This document shows positions 1-4,096 of a stretch of DNA of 5,645 bases, piece by piece. Each line of letters starts with the position of its first letter. Positions within the stretch are counted from its first letter, which is position 1. Source of the stretch: Winogradskyella sp. (GTDB lineage: Bacteria; Bacteroidota; Bacteroidia; Flavobacteriales; Flavobacteriaceae); contig JASBSE010000124.1 of NCBI GenBank assembly GCA_030149115.1, forward strand, positions 1 to 5,645, written 5' to 3'. Under the pieces are notes generated by a model. The model was not told the DNA's origin and did not search any database. It saw only the letters and a list, made by a program, of their open reading frames with translations. Both the position numbers and the translations under genes were made by a program.

Positions 1-603
1 AATAAATTGAACAAAGCAGATCGCGAAGTAAGACAAGGCAAATGGCTAAGAGAAGCCAACAGAGGTATAGAGCTGGATGGCAAAACAGTTGGCTTAATCG
101 GTTATGGTAATATGGGCAAAGCCTTTGCTAAAAAGCTAAGAGGTTTTGATGTTGACGTGTTTTGTTATGATATAAAAGATAATGTTGGAGATGAGAATTG
201 CAAACAAGTCTCGTTAGAAGAACTTCAGACAAAAGCGGATGTCTTAAGCCTACATACACCACAAACTGAATTAACTATAAACATGGTAAATTCAGAATTC
301 ATCAATAAATTTAAGAAGCCGTTTTGGCTTATCAATACAGCTCGTGGTAAAAGTGTTGTAACAGCTGATTTGGTTAACGCTTTAGAAACTGGTAAAATCC
401 TGGGTGCTGGATTGGATGTTTTAGAATACGAAAAATCGTCTTTTGAAAACCTCTTTACATCTAGCAAAATGCCAACAGCTTTTGAATATCTTATTAATGC
501 AGAAAATGTACTTCTAACACCTCATGTAGCAGGCTGGACAGTTGAGAGCAATATTAAACTTGCACAAACCATCGTAGACAAAATTAAAGCAAAATTTTGC
601 TAA
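1..603 (+). CDS. D-isomer-specific 2-hydroxyacid dehydrogenase, 5'-truncated by window edge
   Basis: This is the C-terminal two-thirds of an NAD(P)-dependent oxidoreductase that interconverts a D-2-hydroxyacid and its 2-oxoacid in the cytosol. The frame is open from base 1, so the TTG at 7 is not a real start; family members usually have about 310-330 residues and about 200 are visible here. Counting from the codon at 7, the Rossmann dinucleotide motif GYGNMG is at residues 32-37. The family's catalytic triad is intact: Arg113 in NTARG, Glu140 in LDVLE, and His173 in TPHVAGWT. The C-terminal helix that closes the NAD domain is complete. The sequence before the motif (GKWLREANRGIELDGKTVG) is typical of the phosphoglycerate/hydroxypyruvate dehydrogenase-like branch, but the substrate-binding domain is outside the window, so substrate is undecided. 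The next gene starts only 9 bp after the TAA, so read-through into it is likely. Confidence 0.93.
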   Translation, partial: NKLNKADREVRQGKWLREANRGIELDGKTVGLIGYGNMGKAFAKKLRGFDVDVFCYDIKDNVGDENCKQVSLEELQTKADVLSLHTPQTELTINMVNSEFINKFKKPFWLINTARGKSVVTADLVNALETGKILGAGLDVLEYEKSSFENLFTSSKMPTAFEYLINAENVLLTPHVAGWTVESNIKLAQTIVDKIKAKFC

Positions 604-612
604 TTTTAAAAC

Positions 613-1023
613 ATGAAGAAAACCATTCTTGTTTTTGGATTGTTGATTTTAGCAATTTTATTACTATTTCAGTTTAGTAAATATACTTTAACCACAGGAA
701 ATATTAGCACTGAAGTTGTGGTCTCAGTTATTGCACTAACTTTCTTCTTCATTGGTATTTATATCAATAAAAAATCACTTCATAAGAGCGCATCAAATTC
801 AACTGAAATTGATGAAAACAAAATAAAAGAATTAGAAATTACTACAAGAGAATACGAGGTTCTTAAATTTATTTCTGACGGTTTATCTAATAAAGAAATT
901 GGTGAAAAACTCTTTCTCTCAGAAAGTACCATTAAAACGCATGTTTCAAATTTATTATTAAAACTTAATGCTAAACGTAGAACGCAAGCCATCCAAATTG
1001 CAAAATCACTTAAAATTATTTAA
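613..1023 (+). CDS. Membrane-anchored LuxR-type helix-turn-helix transcriptional regulator
   Basis: This is a 136-aa regulator with an unusual layout. Residues 4-21 and 34-51 are strongly hydrophobic and predicted to span the inner membrane as a helical hairpin, leaving the C-terminus in the cytoplasm. A short polar linker (about 52-73) leads to a complete LuxR/GerE-type HTH at about 74-136. Visible hallmarks are TTREYEVLKFISDGLSNKEI, the recognition helix ESTIKTHVSNLLLKL (104-118), and a closing RTQAIQIA helix. There is no receiver or ligand-binding domain, so any signal must be sensed through the membrane segment or a partner. The start is the ATG at 613; the upstream sequence is A-rich with no Shine-Dalgarno, as is usual in Bacteroidota. 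The DUF4199 membrane protein gene follows after a gap with repeated dyads that could be its operator (inference). The HTH assignment is secure; the regulon is unknown. Confidence 0.9.
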   Translation: MKKTILVFGLLILAILLLFQFSKYTLTTGNISTEVVVSVIALTFFFIGIYINKKSLHKSASNSTEIDENKIKELEITTREYEVLKFISDGLSNKEIGEKLFLSESTIKTHVSNLLLKLNAKRRTQAIQIAKSLKII

Positions 1024-1033
1024 AAATATCTAC

Positions 1034-1082
1034 TTTTAGACTTTAGTACTACTGCTTTGGTACTTTAGTATGAGTCTCAAAA
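1034..1082. promoter_or_regulatory. Candidate operator: tandem ACT-TT-AGT dyads inside an inverted repeat
   Basis: ACTTTAGTA occurs twice, at 1040-1048 and 1062-1070. Each copy holds the small dyad ACT-TT-AGT, and the copies are 22 bp apart, about two helical turns. A weaker relative, GCTTTGGTAC, lies between them at 1054-1063, and the first copy runs into the perfect palindrome TAGTACTA (1044-1051). The array is flanked by an imperfect inverted repeat, TTTTAGACT (1034-1042) and AGTCTCAAAA (1073-1082, one extra C). The position between the LuxR-type regulator and DUF4199 suggests a regulator-binding site, but no binding is shown. Confidence 0.4.
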
Positions 1083-1095
1083 TCACCTCTCAAAC

Positions 1096-1103
1096 TACTT
1101 TTG
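1096..1103 (+). promoter_or_regulatory. Candidate Bacteroidota -7 box upstream of DUF4199 gene
   Basis: TACTTTTG matches the Bacteroidota primary-sigma -7 consensus TAnnTTTG exactly and lies 22 bp before the ATG at 1126. No TTTG -33 element sits at the usual distance; the nearest (1056-1059) is about 36 bp away. The promoter may therefore be weak or depend on an activator bound at the dyad array just upstream. Confidence 0.35.
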
Positions 1104-1125
1104 CTGTAAACTAAAATTATAGAAC

Positions 1126-1632
1126 ATGAAAAATACAGTACTTAAATTTGGCGGCTACGGATTAATACTTGGAGCCGTTATTTTTGGATTAGCACTAACC
1201 TTTGGTGGTGGCTTAAGTTACACTACTCAAGAAATTATTGGTTATGGCTCAATGGTCGCTTCCTTATCATTTGTTTATTTTGGAATCAAACATTTTAGAG
1301 ATCAAGTTAATGATGGAAAAGTAACTTTTGGCAAAGCGCTTTTAATTGGTGTTTTAATATCTGCTTTTGTTGGTCTTGGTGTTGGAATAGTTGATTATTT
1401 GTATACAACCGTTATCAATCCAGATTTTGCAGAAGACTATTTAGCAAAAACTTTGAAAAGCTACGAAACGTTATACTCTGGCCAAGAACTTGAAAACAAA
1501 AAAACTGAATTAACTACCCAAATGAAAAACTATGGTGGCTCAGGCTTTATGGCCGCCATTATGTTTTTTACCGTACTTGTAATAGGATTTATCATATCTT
1601 TAATTTCAGGATTAATCCTTCAAAGAAAATAA
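1126..1632 (+). CDS. DUF4199 family four-helix membrane protein
   Basis: This 168-aa integral membrane protein matches the DUF4199 family, common in Bacteroidota and without established function. Four membrane segments are apparent at about residues 8-28, 35-56, 68-92 and 140-163. Between the third and fourth is a hydrophilic segment of about 45 residues rich in Lys, Glu and Thr (YLAKTLKSYETLYSGQELE). The N-terminal Gly-rich helix (KFGGYGLILGAVIFGLAL), the motif DGKVTFGKALLIG before helix 3, and the Gly-rich final helix ending in a basic tail fit this family. The ATG at 1126 is preceded by TAGAAC and has no Shine-Dalgarno. It follows the membrane-tethered LuxR-type gene by 102 bp and precedes the DUF1801 gene by 20 bp, so it probably heads a three-gene unit with DUF1801 and VOC. 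A role as membrane partner or target of the LuxR protein is inference. Confidence 0.85.
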   Translation: MKNTVLKFGGYGLILGAVIFGLALTFGGGLSYTTQEIIGYGSMVASLSFVYFGIKHFRDQVNDGKVTFGKALLIGVLISAFVGLGVGIVDYLYTTVINPDFAEDYLAKTLKSYETLYSGQELENKKTELTTQMKNYGGSGFMAAIMFFTVLVIGFIISLISGLILQRK

Positions 1633-1652
1633 CTACTAAATCAATCTATAAA

Positions 1653-2111
1653 ATGCAATACGACGCAACATCACCAGAAGATTATATAAGTCAGGTACCT
1701 GAAGAACGACAAGACACTCTCAAAAAACTTCGTAAGGTTATAAAAGATAACTTACCTAAAGGTTTTGAAGAAGGCATGCAATACAAAATGATTGGATACT
1801 ACGTACCACACTCAGTTTATCCTGATGGCTACCACTGTGACCCTAAAACACCACTACCCTTTATGAGTTTTGCTTCACAAAAAAACTCTATAAACTTATA
1901 TCATATGGGCATTTATGCTAAGAAAGAATTACTTGATTGGTTTGTTGGCGAATATCCTAAGCACTGCAAACGCAAATTAGATATGGGCAAAAGTTGTATT
2001 AGATTTAAAAAAATGGATGAAATCCCATTTGAGCTCATTGGTGAACTTACTAAAAAAATGAGTAGTGAAGAATGGATAGATATTTATGAATCAGCCTTAA
2101 AGAAAAAATAA
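1653..2111 (+). CDS. DUF1801 domain-containing protein (YdhG-like)
   Basis: This 152-aa soluble protein, with no signal peptide or membrane segment, belongs to the DUF1801/YdhG-like fold family. Family-like blocks are seen in order: a helical N-terminus (SPEDYISQVPEERQDTLKKL), a GMQYKMIGYYVP strand region at about 42-52, the central segment PLPFMSFASQKNSINLYHMG at about 67-86, and the closing block DMGKSCIRFKKMDEIPFELI at about 110-129. The family is structurally characterised in part, but no enzymatic reaction is firmly established and none is assigned here. The length is normal. It lies 20 bp after DUF4199 and one base before the VOC gene, so co-transcription with both is very likely. It contains four cysteines or histidines in the central stretch (His53, His61, Cys62, His84), which may simply be structural. 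Confidence 0.87.
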   Translation: MQYDATSPEDYISQVPEERQDTLKKLRKVIKDNLPKGFEEGMQYKMIGYYVPHSVYPDGYHCDPKTPLPFMSFASQKNSINLYHMGIYAKKELLDWFVGEYPKHCKRKLDMGKSCIRFKKMDEIPFELIGELTKKMSSEEWIDIYESALKKK

Positions 2112-2112
2112 A

Positions 2113-2499
2113 ATGAAAAAAAGAGTAACAGGAATTGGTGGATTATTTTTCAAAACAAAAGATCCGCAAGCCTCAAAAGATTGGTATAAAAAACACTTAG
2201 GTTTTAACACTGATGCCTATGGTTGTACATTTTGGTGGAAAGACCAAGAAGGTAATGATTGTTCTACACAATGGAGTCCGTTTGCCGAAGACACAAAATA
2301 TTTTGAGCCTTCCAAGAAAGACTTTATGTTTAACTATAGAGTTGAAAATTTAAAAGAATTATTAGCGACTTTAAAAGAAGAAGGTGTCACAATAGTAGGA
2401 GAAATGGAAGAATACGACTACGGAAAGTTTGGTTGGATATTAGATAATGACGGCAACAAAATAGAACTTTGGGAGCCAGTAGATCAAGCATTTAAATAA
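2113..2499 (+). CDS. VOC superfamily (glyoxalase/bleomycin-resistance fold) protein
   Basis: This 128-aa cytosolic protein has the length of a single VOC unit with two beta-alpha-beta-beta-beta modules. The first module contains GGLFFKTKDPQASKDWYKKH followed by LGF, the usual opening of the fold. The second contains FNYRVENLKELLATLKEEGV and the family-typical ending DNDGNKIELWEP. Glu118 in that ending matches the conserved metal-ligand Glu. The usual first-strand His or Glu ligand is not evident (residues 10-14 read GLFFK), so metal binding and lyase or dioxygenase activity are uncertain. A Gln at 53 (STQWSP) could be a remaining ligand. It starts one base after the DUF1801 stop, which indicates tight co-expression. 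The substrate is unknown; resistance or glyoxalase function should not be assumed from the fold. Confidence 0.88.
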   Translation: MKKRVTGIGGLFFKTKDPQASKDWYKKHLGFNTDAYGCTFWWKDQEGNDCSTQWSPFAEDTKYFEPSKKDFMFNYRVENLKELLATLKEEGVTIVGEMEEYDYGKFGWILDNDGNKIELWEPVDQAFK

Positions 2500-2502
2500 T
2501 TC

Positions 2503-2528
2503 TGTAACGATTTGGCATATTCTTCTAC
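2503..2528 (+). promoter_or_regulatory. Candidate promoter with ECF-sigma-like elements before the helical repeat protein gene
   Basis: The 57-bp gap between the VOC stop and the next ATG holds TGTAAC (2503-2508) and CTTCTAC (2522-2528), resembling the TGTAAC / CGTCTA elements seen before envelope-stress ECF genes in Bacteroidota. The 13-bp spacer is shorter than the usual 16 or so. An alternative reading is a primary-sigma promoter with TTTG at 2511-2514 and TAATTACT at 2532-2539. No transcription data are available, so this is tentative. Confidence 0.3.
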
Positions 2529-2556
2529 ATATAATTACTACTAAAAACCATTAACA

Positions 2557-3033
2557 ATGACAGAAGAAAACAAAAATTTAGAAGACAAAGCAAAAGAGGC
2601 TGTAGACCAAACCGAGGAAACGGTTAATGAAACTACAGAAGCTGCATCTGAAAAAGCAAAGGACTTTAAAGAAAGTGCTTCTGAAGCTTTTGATTCTGTA
2701 AAAGAAAAGGCTAGCGAACTTGCTGACGATGCTAAAGAAATGTATGGTAAAGCTAAAGATAAAGCAACTGAGTTTATTAACGAGGATGCTAAAGAAATCT
2801 ACAGCAATGCAAAAGAAAAGGCAGCGGAATTTGCTGAAGATGCCAAAGAAACTTATGAGGAAGCTAAAGTTAAAGCTAAAGAGTTTGCAAATGAGGCTAG
2901 TGAAAAAATAAGTGAATTTGCTGATGAAGCAGAGGAAAAACTAGAAGACTTAGCAGAAGATGCAAAAGAAACCTATAACGAAGCTAAAGAAAAAACTAAA
3001 GGCTTTTTTAGTAAGTTATTTGGCAAGAAGTAA
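2557..3033 (+). CDS. LEA-like / YtxH-like Lys-Glu-Ala-rich helical repeat protein
   Basis: This 158-aa, highly charged protein has no His, Arg, Pro, Cys or Trp and is dominated by Lys, Glu, Ala and Asp, so it should be wholly helical or disordered-to-helical. From residue 51 it consists of tandem units of about 18 residues built on the pattern KAxEFAEDAKETYxEAKx: 51-68, 69-87, 88-105, 106-127 (longer and diverged) and 128-145. A short basic-hydrophobic tail, FFSKLFGKK, ends the protein and may dock on membrane or a partner. The pattern resembles group 3 LEA proteins and bacterial YtxH/apolipophorin-like stress proteins, which suggests a role in stress or membrane protection, but this is composition-based. 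There is no signal peptide, so it is probably cytoplasmic. It has its own candidate promoter upstream and a strong terminator 24 bp downstream, so it may be a separate unit from the VOC gene. Confidence 0.85.
   Translation: MTEENKNLEDKAKEAVDQTEETVNETTEAASEKAKDFKESASEAFDSVKEKASELADDAKEMYGKAKDKATEFINEDAKEIYSNAKEKAAEFAEDAKETYEEAKVKAKEFANEASEKISEFADEAEEKLEDLAEDAKETYNEAKEKTKGFFSKLFGKK
2707..2991 (+). repeat. In-frame tandem coding repeats of about 54 bp
   Basis: Five diverged units lie inside the helical repeat gene: 2707-2760, 2761-2817, 2818-2871, 2872-2937 and 2938-2991. The best conserved core at DNA level is GATGCTAAAGAAA with variants (GATGCCAAAGAAA, GATGCAAAAGAAA), followed by TAT or TAC and an Ala-Lys segment. 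Lengths stay in multiples of three. This points to growth of the gene by internal duplication followed by drift. Confidence 0.75.
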
Positions 3034-3056
3034 TTATTGAATCCTTGAAATTCTTA

Positions 3057-3092
3057 AAACTCAGAATTATTTAGTTCTGAGTTTCTTTTTTT
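3057..3092 (+). terminator. Intrinsic terminator between convergent genes, possibly bidirectional
   Basis: A perfect 10-bp stem, AAACTCAGAA (3057-3066) with TTCTGAGTTT (3075-3084), encloses an 8-nt loop. It is followed by C and seven T residues (3086-3092), a good plus-strand rho-independent terminator 24 bp after the helical repeat gene. Read on the minus strand the same hairpin is followed by a much weaker T-run. The TAA stop of the minus-strand gene (3071-3073) lies in the loop, and its last codons form one arm. Confidence 0.85.
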
Positions 3093-4096
3093 GTGCTCAA
3101 CCCATAATCCAAAGGCAAAGTATCTCCCATACGCTGGCTTCCCATGGCACCATTAAAATAAACACCTCTTATAGCCGAATAATTTCCGTATGCATCTAAC
3201 AAAAAGCTATCTACGTATACATTTATATCACTCTGCTCTTTTCGGTCGTATAAAATAGATACTTTTTGTTTTAGTGAAACCTCTTTAAGACCAGAACTAT
3301 CTTTTTCTTCAATTTTAAAATACTTATACTCACCTACCTTAAAGCCCTGACTATAAATCTCATAACCTTCTTCTTTAAGATTTTTATGAAACAAAGCTCT
3401 CATAAAATGCTGTACAGATCCTTTATATACTTTCTCTCGTGCTCTTTTTGTCCTTTTTTTATCTGACTTTTCTAGGTTTTTGTAGTATGATGTGCCAGCA
3501 TAAGCTACCCTATCTAAGGCAAAATCTTGCTCTTTTAAATTAGCGAATCGGAAAATAGCCTCAAAGTCTATCATATCAAAAGATATCTCGTACTGAAGGG
3601 CTTTGTTCTTTATAATTATAGGTACATCTGCACTTGCATATAATGTTTTCTTTTGTTTATCGTAGCGTAAAAAGATGTCTTTCTCGTTTAAAATCTTACA
3701 GGATTTCCCATACTTTGAACTTCCTAAAAACTCTTTTCTAAATAGACGAAGCTTTTGTCTTCTGGTTAATCCGTCGTCAAAGTCTATAAACACCTCATCT
3801 AGACTTACATCTGTAGGCTTTAGTTTTATTGTAATATCGCTCTTGGTTCTATAATCTTCGATAATTACTTTTTCGTAACCCAAATAAGAAATGACTAAAG
3901 GAGATTGTATGGCGTCAGAATAACTTATGGAAAATTTCCCTTTAGCATCCGTAGTAGTTCCAATAGTTGTGTTATCAAAATAAACAGCTACAGTTTCTAG
4001 TGGGTTATTGGTTGAGGTATCTAAAATAGTACCTGTTATTGTTTGAGAAAAACAAAGTGTTGGAAGTAGTAGAAAAAATAATAATCTACTTATCAT
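3071..4096 (-). CDS. Secreted protein with N-terminal carboxypeptidase-regulatory-like domain
   Basis: This 341-aa protein begins with a clear signal peptide (MISRLLFFLLLPTLCFS, likely cut before Gln18), so it is exported to the periplasm or outer membrane. Residues 18 to about 93 form a CarboxypepD_reg-like beta-sandwich: ITGTILDTSTNNPLETVAV, then a TDAKGKFSIS turn, then LVISYLGYE and a closing TIKLKP strand. A short DVSLDEVFI linker follows, as in many Bacteroidota envelope proteins. The remaining 240 residues have the blocks EFLGSSKYGKSCKILNE, ADVPIIIKNKALQYEISF and YKGSVQHFMRALFHKNL, which recur in a Bacteroidota family without a known function. No TonB plug, beta-barrel or peptidase signature is visible. 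The ATG at 4096-4094 overlaps the upstream acyltransferase stop by 11 bp, so the two are co-transcribed and probably translationally coupled. Cys15 is not in a valid lipobox, so a lipoprotein is unlikely. Confidence 0.85.
   Translation of the reverse strand: MISRLLFFLLLPTLCFSQTITGTILDTSTNNPLETVAVYFDNTTIGTTTDAKGKFSISYSDAIQSPLVISYLGYEKVIIEDYRTKSDITIKLKPTDVSLDEVFIDFDDGLTRRQKLRLFRKEFLGSSKYGKSCKILNEKDIFLRYDKQKKTLYASADVPIIIKNKALQYEISFDMIDFEAIFRFANLKEQDFALDRVAYAGTSYYKNLEKSDKKRTKRAREKVYKGSVQHFMRALFHKNLKEEGYEIYSQGFKVGEYKYFKIEEKDSSGLKEVSLKQKVSILYDRKEQSDINVYVDSFLLDAYGNYSAIRGVYFNGAMGSQRMGDTLPLDYGLSTKKETQN

Noticed and set aside
7..9. TTG as a start codon for the dehydrogenase
   Set aside because: The frame is open to base 1 and the protein would lack the whole substrate-binding domain and part of the hinge; this is a window-edge truncation.
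225..467. Open frame antisense to the dehydrogenase
   Set aside because: Complement of a well-conserved coding region, with no recognisable family and no start context.
780..992. Open frame antisense to the LuxR-type HTH
   Set aside because: It mirrors the conserved HTH codons and has no independent support.
1034..1082. Intrinsic terminator after the LuxR-type gene
   Set aside because: The flanking arms are 9 bp with a bulge and enclose about 30 nt, with no T-run after them; regulatory use is more plausible than termination.
2720..2911. Lys/Met/Leu-rich frame inside the LEA-like gene
   Set aside because: A shifted reading of Lys-Ala-rich repeats; the composition is an artefact of AAA/GCT codons.
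2707..2991. CRISPR-like or mobile repeat array
   Set aside because: Units are contiguous, in-frame, coding and diverged, with no spacers or terminal inverted repeats.
4050..4054. Lipoprotein signal (Cys15) in the secreted protein
   Set aside because: The residues before Cys are PTL, not a lipobox such as LAG or LSA; an ordinary signal peptidase I site after Ser17 fits better.
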